Assembly (NCBI RefSeq): GCF_003984645.1 | Contig: NZ_RWKI01000008.1 | Coordinates: 186,001 to 250,000 of the forward strand | Length of the DNA stretch: 64,000 nt | Reading direction: 5' to 3' | From: Variovorax sp. MHTC-1 | Lineage (GTDB): Bacteria; Pseudomonadota; Gammaproteobacteria; Burkholderiales; Burkholderiaceae_C | Shown: piece after piece, positions 16,398-28,621 of the stretch | How positions within the stretch are numbered: the stretch's first letter is position 1 | Layout of the letters: the number at the start of each line of letters is the position of its first letter | Translations under genes and position numbers: made by a program | The notes under the pieces: model-generated | What the model was told of the DNA's origin: nothing | Databases searched by the model: none | The model's input: only the letters and a program-made list of their open reading frames with translations

Positions 16398-16856
16398 ATG
16401 AAGAAGTCCTTCGTCACGGTTCTGATGGCGGCTTGCGCTGCGATGGCAGGCGTTGCAGCGCCGCTCCACGCCCATGCGCAAAGCGAAGCCTCGGCCGCGC
16501 TCTCGATGCTGCCGCTGGCCTCGGTCGTCGGCGTCGCCTCGGTGGCCGGCAGCGCGGCGAGCGCGGCGGTGGCCTTGCCCGCGGCGCTGTCGGTGGGCGG
16601 CTCGGTGCTCACGGTGGTGGCGGTCGAGGCATCGGTCGACGGCACTGTCTACCTGCTCGAACGCGCCTCCGACGGCGCCCGGGCCAGCATCAAGGTGCTG
16701 GGCCGCGCGGCGCACGGTGCGTCGGTCGTGGCCGGCACGGCGGTCACGGTCAGCGTGATCGGCACCGGCATCGTGCTCTCGGTGGCCGGCGACGTGCTGG
16801 CCTTCGTGCCCAACGCGGTCGGCCGTGCGCTGCTCTACAACGAGAGGCTGTCATGA
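16398..16856 (+). CDS. Exported Ala/Val-rich protein of unknown function
   Basis: 152 residues. A clear signal peptide (MKKSFVTVLMAACAAMAGVA, cleavage near HAHAQ, residue 28) is followed by a low-complexity body of Ala, Val, Ser and Gly. This body contains three hydrophobic stretches (about 37-75, 78-90 and 108-140), so it may insert into a membrane. I do not recognise a family. Its stop overlaps the start of the DUF2145 gene by ATGA, and that gene overlaps the flavoprotein the same way, so the three products are probably made together and may act together in the envelope. Confidence 0.65.
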   Translation: MKKSFVTVLMAACAAMAGVAAPLHAHAQSEASAALSMLPLASVVGVASVAGSAASAAVALPAALSVGGSVLTVVAVEASVDGTVYLLERASDGARASIKVLGRAAHGASVVAGTAVTVSVIGTGIVLSVAGDVLAFVPNAVGRALLYNERLS

Positions 16857-17737
16857 GGCGCACGCCCACCAACTTCGGCACCTACGAGATCGAGTACCGG
16901 GCCCGGCTTTCGCGGCCGCGCCGAATGCTCCGGGCCATTCTTCAGTTGCTTGGGGCGGCGGCGGCCGTGGTGCTGGCAGGACTCTTTCTGTTCCCGCTCA
17001 ACGCCCATGCCGGGCGCTCCTGCGAAGAGCGCAGGCCCGATGTCGCATCGATCGTCAAAGGCATGCAGCTGGCAGAGCGCACTGCACAGGCGCTCGACGC
17101 CAGCGCCGCGCGGGTCGTGTTGCTGGCGCGCGCCGGGCAGGATCTGAGCAAGTATGGGCTGCGCTATTCGCACATGGGCCTGGCCTACAAGACCGACGCG
17201 GGAAGCTGGCGCGTGGTCCACAAGCTCAATCAATGCAGCACCGCCGTGGCAGCCGTCTACAGGCAAGGGCTGGGTGAGTTTTTCCTCGACGATCCCTGGC
17301 GCTACGAAGCTGCCTGGGCGGTGCCGGCGCCGGCTGTGCAGGCGCAGCTGCTGGCGGTGCTCAACGAATCGCCCTCGCGCATCACCCGGCTCCATGCGGC
17401 GCCCTATAGCATCGTGAGCTACGCCTGGGGCCACAAGTACCAGCAATCGAACCAGTGGGCGATCGAGACGCTGGCGGCGGCGATGGAGCCCGGCACCATC
17501 CGCACCCGCGAGCAGGCACAGGCCTGGCTGCAGTTCAAGGGCTACGAACCCGGCGTGCTGAAGCTCGGGCCGCTTACGCGCCTGGGCGGCCGGGTGGGCT
17601 CGGCCAACGTGGCCTTCGACGACCATCCCAACGACAAGCGCTTCTCCGATCGGATCGAAACGGTGACGGTCGACTCGGTGTTCGCCTGGCTGCCGCGAGT
17701 CGGGCTGGGCGCGGCACCGGTGGTGCTGCGCCTATGA
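16853..17737 (+). CDS. DUF2145 family exported protein
   Basis: 294 residues. A cytoplasmic N-terminus of about 30 residues precedes one hydrophobic segment (ILQLLGAAAAVVLAGLFLF) ending at NAHAG, either an unusually long signal peptide or a membrane anchor. The body matches DUF2145 by its RYSHMGLAYK, LNQCSTAVAAVYRQG and EFFLDDPWRYEAAW blocks. A His in SHMGL followed later by a YQQSNQWAIETLA segment recalls permuted NlpC/P60-like enzymes. The cysteine expected in that second segment is not there, so catalysis is doubtful. It is coupled by ATGA overlaps to both neighbours. Confidence 0.8.
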   Translation: MRRTPTNFGTYEIEYRARLSRPRRMLRAILQLLGAAAAVVLAGLFLFPLNAHAGRSCEERRPDVASIVKGMQLAERTAQALDASAARVVLLARAGQDLSKYGLRYSHMGLAYKTDAGSWRVVHKLNQCSTAVAAVYRQGLGEFFLDDPWRYEAAWAVPAPAVQAQLLAVLNESPSRITRLHAAPYSIVSYAWGHKYQQSNQWAIETLAAAMEPGTIRTREQAQAWLQFKGYEPGVLKLGPLTRLGGRVGSANVAFDDHPNDKRFSDRIETVTVDSVFAWLPRVGLGAAPVVLRL

Positions 17738-19167
17738 GCCCGGCAAGCGGCACCCTGGTATCGCGCCGCACCCTGCTCGCCGCCGCGCTGATGGGGGCCG
17801 GCCTGCTGCTGCGCTCGCCCACGGAGGTCCATAGCGGAACGCTGCACCTCGTCGAAAACGTGACGCGGCTCTACACGGTGGAAGTCGAACGTGTGGCGAC
17901 CCCGCGTTCGCGCGAAGCAGTTCGCGATGCGATTGTCAGTTGGCCCGGGCTGATCGCTGTTGGCGGCGGACGTTACTCCATGGGCGGCCAGGTTGCGGTT
18001 GCAGGCGGCCTGCACATCGACATGCGTGAAATGAATCGGCTGGTCTGGCTACGCCCCGAGACGAAGACGGTGCGTGTGGAGGCCGGCATGCGCTGGCGCG
18101 ATCTGCAGGATCACATCGACGCACATCAACTCTCGGTGCAGACCATGCAGAGCTATGCCAACTTCACCGTCGGCGGCTCCGTGTCGGTGAACGCGCATGG
18201 CCGATATGTTGGCCATGGGCCCGTCGGGCACTCTGTGCGAGCGCTGCAGCTGGTGCTGGCCGGTGGCGAGATCGTCGAAGTCGATCGTCGGAGGCGTCCT
18301 GAGCTTTTTCGCGCGGCCATCGGAGGTTACGGCGCCGTCGGCGTGATCACGGAGGTGGAGCTTGCGCTGGACGACAACGTGCGGATCGAACGAACGGTCG
18401 AGGTGGTGGCGTTGCGGGACTATCCGGCCTGGTTCGAGCGAGAGGTGCGGATCGCAAACGGATGCCTCCTGCACAACGCCGACTTGGCCCCGCCTTACTT
18501 CGACGAGGCGTCGGCCGTGAGCTGGCGCCGCTCGGACAAGCCACTGACGGTGGCCGCACGACTGGTTCCGCGCAATCGGAGCTACCGGCTGGAACAGGGC
18601 ATGGCGTGGGCCGTGACCGAGCTGCCGAGCGGCGATGCTTTGCAACGCAAATACGTGCGACCGATGTTGTTCGATAGACCGGAGGTGGTCTGGCTGAACT
18701 ACGAAGCGAGCCTCGACCTTCGTTCGCTGGAACCAGCTAGCCGGCGCGCATCCACCTACGTGCTGCAGGAATACTTCATTCCGACGCAGCACTTTCTCGT
18801 CTTTGCAACGGAGATGGCGCGGATCATCCGAAAGCACCAGGCGAAAGTGCTCAACGTGTCGATCCGGCATTCGCCGATCGACGAGGTGTCGATGTTGCCC
18901 TGGGCGCGCGAGGAAGTGTTTTCATTCGTCGTGTACTACAAGCAACGCACTGACTCCCAGGCTTTGGAAGATGCCGGCCGCTGGACCCGCGAGATGACCG
19001 ACGCTGCGTTGAAGTGCGGCGGCACCTACTACCTGCCCTATCAGCTGCATGCGACCCGGGCGCAATTTGCTGCCGCCTATCCTCAGGCTGATGCGTTCCG
19101 GACCGTGAAGCGCGCGGCAGACCCTCGAGGACGCCTCAGCAATGCGCTGTGGCAGCGATACCTTTGA
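17734..19167 (+). CDS. Tat-exported FAD-binding oxidoreductase (FAD_binding_4 type)
   Basis: 477 residues. The N-terminus has a twin-arginine signal (VSRRTLLAAALMGAGLLL). The FAD-binding PCMH domain follows with GLIAVGGGRYSMGGQ (near residue 72) and GGSVSVNAHGRYVGHGPVGH (near 148), then YGAVGVITEVEL. This matches flavoproteins related to aldonolactone and glycolate oxidases. The C-terminal part has a QEYFIP segment and ends RLSNALWQRYL, as in ALO-type enzymes. There is no obvious covalent-flavin histidine at the usual place, except possibly the His in VNAHGR. The gene seems slightly less GC-biased than its neighbours. The substrate is unknown; it should act in the periplasm with the DUF2145 partner. 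Confidence 0.78.
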   Translation: MSPASGTLVSRRTLLAAALMGAGLLLRSPTEVHSGTLHLVENVTRLYTVEVERVATPRSREAVRDAIVSWPGLIAVGGGRYSMGGQVAVAGGLHIDMREMNRLVWLRPETKTVRVEAGMRWRDLQDHIDAHQLSVQTMQSYANFTVGGSVSVNAHGRYVGHGPVGHSVRALQLVLAGGEIVEVDRRRRPELFRAAIGGYGAVGVITEVELALDDNVRIERTVEVVALRDYPAWFEREVRIANGCLLHNADLAPPYFDEASAVSWRRSDKPLTVAARLVPRNRSYRLEQGMAWAVTELPSGDALQRKYVRPMLFDRPEVVWLNYEASLDLRSLEPASRRASTYVLQEYFIPTQHFLVFATEMARIIRKHQAKVLNVSIRHSPIDEVSMLPWAREEVFSFVVYYKQRTDSQALEDAGRWTREMTDAALKCGGTYYLPYQLHATRAQFAAAYPQADAFRTVKRAADPRGRLSNALWQRYL

Positions 19168-19187
19168 ATCGAACAGGAGCTATTGAG

Positions 19188-20273
19188 ATGAGCAAGTCCT
19201 TGCGTTTGTCCGAAAAGTGGTTTCGCCGCGGCCTCTGGGTGGTGGCGCTGGTGTTCGCGAGCTTTTTGATCGGGCTGGGCAGCACGATCGTCGGCGATCT
19301 GCCGCAGGTCGAGCGCACGCTGACCCTCGACGATTTCATCGACAAGGCGGCGGCCGAGCCGCTTCGCGCCACGGTTCGCAACGCGCAGCGCACCGAGCAG
19401 GAGTCGACACGCGAACGCGAGCAGGCCGAGCTCGCGCTCGTGACCGCCCAGCAGACAAGCCGGGCGGCGCGCGAGACCTTCGGCAACTGGCTCGCGACGC
19501 GGCGGGCCACCGCGCAGCCCGACCAGGACACCGAACTGATCGCGCGCACCAAGGCGCTCGACACACTGAAGGCCAAGGAAGACGAAGCCCAGAGGGCCGT
19601 TGGCGCGCAGCGCCAGATCGCGCTCGATGCGCGCCAGGCACGCCAGAGCGCACAGCAGAAGCTCGCGCCGCTGGAAGATGAAGCGCGCAAGAAGCTCGAG
19701 GCGGAAAACCGCCGCGTCGAACTGCGCGTGTTCGGCTACCGGCTCGCGCTCACCTTGCCGCTGCTCCTGATCGCCGGCTGGCTCTTCGTGAAGAAGCGCA
19801 AGAGCACCTACTGGCCTTTCGTGTGGGGCTTCATCTTCTTCGCGCTCTTCGCCTTCTTCGTGGAGCTCGTGCCCTATTTGCCGAGCTATGGCGGCTATGT
19901 GCGCTATGTGGTCGGTATCGTGGTGACCGCGCTCGTGGGGCGCTACGCCATCATCGCCCTCAACCGCTATCTCGCGCGCCAGAAGCTGGCTGAGGCGCAG
20001 CCCGACACGGTGCGCCGCAACGAGCTGAGCTACGACACCGCGCTGGCGCGGCTCGCCAAGAGCGTGTGCCCGGGCTGCGAACGGCCGGTGGACCTGAAGA
20101 ACACCGAGATCGATTTCTGCCCGCACTGCGGCATCGGCCTGTTCGACCACTGCCGCGCCTGCGAAGCGCGCAAGAGCGCCTTCTCGCGCTTCTGCCACGC
20201 CTGCGGGACGGGCGCGGCCGCCGCGGCACCGCAGGGTATTCCGCCTCAGGTCCAGCCTGCGTCCACCACGTAG
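19188..20273 (+). CDS. Membrane protein with coiled coil and C-terminal zinc ribbons
   Basis: 361 residues starting after AGGAGC. One membrane segment lies at about 16-32. A long charged helical region (about 55-185, rich in Glu, Arg, Ala and Gln) should form a coiled coil. Three more membrane segments follow (about 185-260). The C-terminal region has two zinc-ribbon-like cysteine sets (CPGCERP with CPHCGIG, then CRAC with CHACGTG). The architecture suggests a membrane scaffold with a cytoplasmic metal-binding tail. I do not recognise a named family. The gene ends inside the convergent SDR gene: the last 28 bases are shared tail to tail. Confidence 0.7.
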   Translation: MSKSLRLSEKWFRRGLWVVALVFASFLIGLGSTIVGDLPQVERTLTLDDFIDKAAAEPLRATVRNAQRTEQESTREREQAELALVTAQQTSRAARETFGNWLATRRATAQPDQDTELIARTKALDTLKAKEDEAQRAVGAQRQIALDARQARQSAQQKLAPLEDEARKKLEAENRRVELRVFGYRLALTLPLLLIAGWLFVKKRKSTYWPFVWGFIFFALFAFFVELVPYLPSYGGYVRYVVGIVVTALVGRYAIIALNRYLARQKLAEAQPDTVRRNELSYDTALARLAKSVCPGCERPVDLKNTEIDFCPHCGIGLFDHCRACEARKSAFSRFCHACGTGAAAAAPQGIPPQVQPASTT

Positions 20274-21022
20274 TCCTGCGCGGTGCACATCTTCGAATCG
20301 TCTGCCGCGAGAAAGAGCGCCATGCTGGCGATGTCCTCGGCCATCACGCGGCCCGGCAGGCACTGGGCGGCATCGATCTGGGCCTCGGATTCGGGCTTGA
20401 CCCAGAGCTTCAACTGGCGCTCGGTCATCACCCAGCCCGGCACGATCGAGTTGACGCGGATGTTGGCCTTGCCGAGGTCGCGCGCCAGCGAGCGGGTGAG
20501 GCCGCGCGCGGCCGCCTTGCAGGCCTGGTAGACCGGGTAGCCGGCGCCCTTGATCATCCAGCTGATCGAGCCGAAGTTGATGATCGACCCGCCGCCCTGC
20601 GCGCGCATGTCCTCGGCCACGGCCTGCGCGGCGAAGAACTGGTGCTTGAAGTTGATCGCCACCAGGGCGTCGAAGTCCTCGCTCGTGACGTCGGCCATCT
20701 CGTGACGGCGGTCGTTGGCCGCATTGTTGAGCAGCACGCGGATGGGCCCGAAGCGCGCGCGCACCGCGGCAATCGCCGCGCGGAGCGCCTCGACGTCGGT
20801 CACGTCGCACTCGTGGAACAGCACCTCGTTGTCGCCCTGCAGCTGAGCGGCGAGCGCGCGGCCGGCGGCGGCATCGATATCGCAGAAGCCAACATGCGCG
20901 CCCTGCGCATGGAAGGCGCGCACCAGGCTTTCGCCGATGCCGGTGGCGCCGCCGGAGATGAACACGCTGCGGCCGGCGAGCGATGGATAACGCGCCGAGG
21001 CGGAGGAAGTCGATGCCGTCAT
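20246..21022 (-). CDS. SDR family sugar dehydrogenase (galactose/arabinose dehydrogenase-like)
   Basis: 258 residues. Classical short-chain dehydrogenase features are present: GGATGIG cofactor loop near residue 24, a DVTD segment, NNAAND near 97, Ser in GSISW near 149 and the catalytic YQACK (YxxxK) near 162. The DRRHEMADVTSEDFD stretch and the WVMTERQ segment after PG are typical of the subgroup that oxidises galactose, arabinose or rhamnose to lactones. A divergent aldose 1-epimerase gene strengthens the sugar assignment, since that enzyme supplies the correct anomer. The exact sugar is not determined. Confidence 0.82.
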   Translation of the reverse strand: MTASTSSASARYPSLAGRSVFISGGATGIGESLVRAFHAQGAHVGFCDIDAAAGRALAAQLQGDNEVLFHECDVTDVEALRAAIAAVRARFGPIRVLLNNAANDRRHEMADVTSEDFDALVAINFKHQFFAAQAVAEDMRAQGGGSIINFGSISWMIKGAGYPVYQACKAAARGLTRSLARDLGKANIRVNSIVPGWVMTERQLKLWVKPESEAQIDAAQCLPGRVMAEDIASMALFLAADDSKMCTAQDYVVDAGWT

Positions 21023-21141
21023 GAGGAGGGTCCGTGCAGGAAGAAGGGGCGGGTTGCGATTCTCCACGCCAACGATGGTGCGTGTCACCCGGGTGGCCGA
21101 GAATGCCGCGTTCGCAACAACGATCGAAGGCACGCACTCCC

Positions 21142-22059
21142 ATGAACGACAACGACGAACTGGTGCATCTTGCGGCGGGCGCATTGCATCTGGTGCTGGC
21201 GCCGGCGGTCGGCGGCTCGGTGGCAGCTCTGTACGACGAGCGGGACGGCCGGCGCTTCGACTGGCTGCGGCCGGCAACGGCGGGCGCATTAGCCGTGCGC
21301 GATCCTTTCTCCATGGCCAGCTTCCCGCTCCTGCCTTGGTGCAACCGCCTTCGCAACGGCCGTGCGCACGTCGGTGGGCGCGACATCGCCATTGCGCCGG
21401 GGCATCCGGCGCGGCCTTCGGGCCGGCATCCGCTCCACGGCATCGGCTGGCTGCGGCCCTGGCAGGTGGCACAGGCCTCGCCGACCGGCGCCGAGCTGGT
21501 GCTGAGTGTGGACGCCGATGACCAGTGGCCCTGGCGCTTCGAGGCCTCGCAGCGGTTCGAGCTCGATGCGACGGGGCTTCGTTGCACCATCACCCTCCAC
21601 AACCGCGACACGGCGCCGATGCCGGCCGGCATCGGCCACCATCCCTATTTCATTCATCACGCAAGCACCAGGCTGTCGGCGGACACCGCTGCCATGTGGC
21701 GGGGCGACGCAGAGGTGATGCCGGTCGCGCTCGAGCCGACCTCCGAAGTGGCCCTGCTGCGCGAAGGCGTCGAACTGGCCGAGCTCGATCTGGACAACAA
21801 CTTCACGGGCTGGCAACACGAGGCGCGCATCGAATGGCCGGCGGCTTCGCGCGCGCTGGTGATGGCGGCCGAGGCGCCGCTCGACTTCTTCGTCCTGTAT
21901 TGCCCGCGCGGTGCGGATCACTTCTGCGCCGAGCCGGTGAGCCAGTGCACCGATGCCTTCAACCTGTGGGATCGCCACGGGCCCGGCGACGTGGGCGGCA
22001 CAGTGCTCGCACCCGGTGCCTCGCTCTCGGGGCGCTGGTCGCTTCTGCCGCAGGGATGA
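21142..22059 (+). CDS. Aldose 1-epimerase family protein
   Basis: 305 residues. The galactose mutarotase fold is indicated by FPLLPWCNRLRNGR near residue 63, HPLHGIGWLRPW near 95 (catalytic His), GIGHHPYF near 164 (second His) and a C-terminal EPVSQCTDAFNL (catalytic Glu). The enzyme interconverts alpha and beta anomers of aldoses. It is divergent from the SDR dehydrogenase, with about 120 bases between the starts, so both probably serve the same oxidative sugar pathway. A structured repeat element begins 51 bases after its stop. Confidence 0.85.
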   Translation: MNDNDELVHLAAGALHLVLAPAVGGSVAALYDERDGRRFDWLRPATAGALAVRDPFSMASFPLLPWCNRLRNGRAHVGGRDIAIAPGHPARPSGRHPLHGIGWLRPWQVAQASPTGAELVLSVDADDQWPWRFEASQRFELDATGLRCTITLHNRDTAPMPAGIGHHPYFIHHASTRLSADTAAMWRGDAEVMPVALEPTSEVALLREGVELAELDLDNNFTGWQHEARIEWPAASRALVMAAEAPLDFFVLYCPRGADHFCAEPVSQCTDAFNLWDRHGPGDVGGTVLAPGASLSGRWSLLPQG

Positions 22060-22110
22060 GCTGGCACGCTCGACGTTGCCGCCCATCAGGGCGCCCGACG
22101 CCGCCGACTA

Positions 22111-22375
22111 GGGCCTGTTAACGCTATTTGCGGGGTCGCGAAGGCCTGCCAGGGCGGGCCAATCAAGGCGCGCGACGCCGTGCGTGCGTCGGCACGCACA
22201 AGGAGCGCAACGCCGAGTGGCGCGCCCTGGCAGGCCTTCCCTTCGGGTTGCCCAGCCAAGGGGCCGTCTGCGGCGTTGCCCGCGCTTGCAAGGCGTGAGC
22301 CTTGCTGCGCGCGGGCGCCTTGCATCCAGCCCCTTGGCTGGGCAACGCGATCCCCGCAAATAGCGTTAACAGGCC

Positions 22376-22376
<1 letters not shown>
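22111..22376. mobile_element. IS630/Tc1-type MITE-like element with three nested stems
   Basis: The element starts GGGCCTGTTAACGCTATTTG and ends with its exact complement. The inverted termini match perfectly over 27 bases when the flanking TA is counted (22109-22135 and 22352-22378). Both ends lie in CTAG (22108-22111 and 22376-22379), so the insertion duplicated TA, as IS630/Tc1-mariner transposases do. Inside are two more perfect inverted repeats: 16 bp (22141-22156 with 22223-22238) and 18 bp (22247-22264 with 22329-22346). Together they form a three-stem, cloverleaf-like structure. There is no coding sequence; transposition would need a transposase elsewhere. Confidence 0.8.
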
Positions 22377-26776
<4,400 letters not shown>

Positions 26777-26813
26777 CCAAGCCGGCCAGCGAGACGGGGC
26801 CCTTCGTGGAACA

Positions 26814-26895
26814 CCGCGGAACCGGCTTTGCCGGGCCGCTGGTGTTGCCCCCGGTAGGGGGTTGGCGGCTACACGAAGTGAACAAGCCTGGGGGC
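26814..26895 (+). repeat. Dispersed palindromic repeat, copy A
   Basis: It begins CCGCGGAACCGGCTTTGCCG and ends GTGAACAAGCCTGGGGGC, with CCGG/CCGG and CCCCC/GGGGG hairpins between. Near-identical copies occur at 51715-51798 (minus) and 62163-62247 (plus). It fills the gap between recG and oxyR and ends about 20 bases before the oxyR start. Confidence 0.8.
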
Positions 26896-26916
26896 GAGCA
26901 ATAATTGACGCAAGCT

Positions 26917-27882
26917 ATGACCCTCACCGAACTCAAATACATCGTTGCAGTCGCACGCGAACGGCATTTCGGCAAGGCGGCCGAGGCCTGCTACGTGTCG
27001 CAGCCCACCTTGTCGGTCGCGATCAAGAAGCTGGAAGACGAGCTCGAGGTCAAGCTCTTCGAGCGCAGCGCGGGCGAGGTCACGGTCACGCCGCTGGGAG
27101 AGCAGATCGTGCAGCAGGCCCAGAGCGTGCTCGACCAGGCCGCGAGCATCAAGGAGATCGCCAAGCGCGGCAAGGATCCGCTGTCTGGGCCGCTCAACCT
27201 GGGCGTGATCTACACCATCGGCCCTTACCTTCTGCCCGACCTGGTGCGCCAGAACATCGCGCGCACGCCGCAGATGCCGCTGGTGCTGCAGGAGAATTTC
27301 ACCGTCAAGCTGCTCGAGATGCTGCGCGCCGGCGAGATCGACTGCGCGATCATGGCAGAGCCCTTCCCGGACACCGGCCTGGCGATGGCGGCACTCTATG
27401 ACGAGCCCTTCATGGCAGCCGTGCCCGTCCATCATCCGCTGGCGGAGCGCGAATCCGTGAGCTCCGACGAGCTCAAGAAGGAGACCATGCTGCTGCTCGG
27501 CACCGGCCACTGCTTTCGCGATCACGTGCTCGAGGTCTGTCCCGAGTTCGCGCGCTTCTCGAGCAATGCGGAGGGCATCCGCAAGAGCTTCGAGGGCTCG
27601 TCGCTCGAGACAATCAAGCACATGGTGGCCGCCGGGATGGGCGTCACGCTGGTGCCGCGCCTGTCGGTGCCGAGCGGTGCGCTCCAGTCCAGGACCAAGG
27701 GCCGCAGCAGGGAGCCCGAGCAGATCGTGCGCTACCTGCCCGTGCGCGACGTGCAGGGCGGCGAGCCGACGCGCCGCGTGGTGCTGGCTTGGCGCCGCAG
27801 CTTCACGCGCTACGAGGCCATCGCGGCGTTGCGCAATGCGATCTACGCCTGCGAGCTGCCGGGCGTCAATCGTCTCTCGTAG
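26917..27882 (+). CDS. oxyR: OxyR hydrogen peroxide-sensing LysR regulator
   Basis: 321 residues. The N-terminal LysR helix-turn-helix is ERHFGKAAEACYVSQPTLSVAI. The redox switch is visible: in GTGHCFRDHVLEVCPEF two cysteines are nine positions apart, matching Cys199 and Cys208 of E. coli OxyR, with the His before the first. Oxidation forms a disulfide and turns on peroxide-defence genes. A dps gene follows 135 bases downstream, a classical OxyR target. The ATG before TLTELKYIV is taken as start because it matches the family N-terminus; an in-frame TTG four codons upstream is possible. Confidence 0.93.
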   Translation: MTLTELKYIVAVARERHFGKAAEACYVSQPTLSVAIKKLEDELEVKLFERSAGEVTVTPLGEQIVQQAQSVLDQAASIKEIAKRGKDPLSGPLNLGVIYTIGPYLLPDLVRQNIARTPQMPLVLQENFTVKLLEMLRAGEIDCAIMAEPFPDTGLAMAALYDEPFMAAVPVHHPLAERESVSSDELKKETMLLLGTGHCFRDHVLEVCPEFARFSSNAEGIRKSFEGSSLETIKHMVAAGMGVTLVPRLSVPSGALQSRTKGRSREPEQIVRYLPVRDVQGGEPTRRVVLAWRRSFTRYEAIAALRNAIYACELPGVNRLS

Positions 27883-28017
27883 AACTTGCGCCATCGGCCT
27901 ACGCCTTCGGCCGCGGCCGAGGGCAATGGCCGCGATAGAGTGCGGCTGTTGCGAAGCCCGCTCGCGGCTTCTAAAGTTTCCGATCGCCAATCCAACTTTG
28001 AAGAAAGAACTCGCGCC

Positions 28018-28611
28018 ATGGCCAAAGTCGTGAAGAAATCCAAGTCCTCGATCTCCATTGCACCGTCTGCGTCCACCGGCAAGGTGCCCAAGAAGGGCGG
28101 CGCGGTGGTGGCCCAGGAGTCGGGCAGCCGCAATGCGCCGCTCATCAACATCGGCATCGAGCGCCAGGACCGCGCCGCCATCGCCGAAGGCCTGAGCCGC
28201 GTGCTGGCCGACACCTACACGCTCTATCTCACCACGCACAACTTCCACTGGAACGTGACCGGCCCGCATTTCAATTCGCTGCATGCGATGTTCATGCAGC
28301 AGTACACGGAGCTGTGGGGTTCGACCGACGTCATCGCCGAGCGCATCCGCGCCCTGGGCCACTACGCGCCGGGCTCGTATGCCGAGTTCAGCAAGATCGC
28401 GACCGTGCCCGACGTGCCCAGGGACCCGCCGAAGGCGATGGAGATGGTGCGCATCCTGGTCAAGGGCCACGAGACCGTTTCGCGCATCGCGCGCGAGTTC
28501 ATCCCGGTGGCCGAAGAAGCCGGCGACGACCCGACCGCCGACATGCTCACCGCGCGCTGCACGGTGCACGACCAGACGGCCTGGATGCTGCGTTCCTTGC
28601 TCGAGGACTGA
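28018..28611 (+). CDS. dps: Dps DNA-binding ferritin-like protein
   Basis: 197 residues. The inter-subunit ferroxidase motif is present: HNFHWNVTGPHF near residue 73, then D and E in GSTDVIAERIRALG near 103. The product oxidises and stores iron with peroxide and coats DNA under stress. The N-terminal ~40 residues are Lys/Ser-rich (KVVKKSKSS, KVPKKGG), longer than in E. coli Dps, and probably serve DNA binding. Position next to oxyR suggests peroxide induction, though I see no complete OxyR site in the gap. Confidence 0.93.
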   Translation: MAKVVKKSKSSISIAPSASTGKVPKKGGAVVAQESGSRNAPLINIGIERQDRAAIAEGLSRVLADTYTLYLTTHNFHWNVTGPHFNSLHAMFMQQYTELWGSTDVIAERIRALGHYAPGSYAEFSKIATVPDVPRDPPKAMEMVRILVKGHETVSRIAREFIPVAEEAGDDPTADMLTARCTVHDQTAWMLRSLLED

Positions 28612-28621
28612 GCCGCGCCGA

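Noticed and set aside
27883-28017. Possible OxyR binding site before dps
   Set aside because: Only one GATAG-like half-site was found; the spaced ATAG-N7-CTAT pattern is not present.
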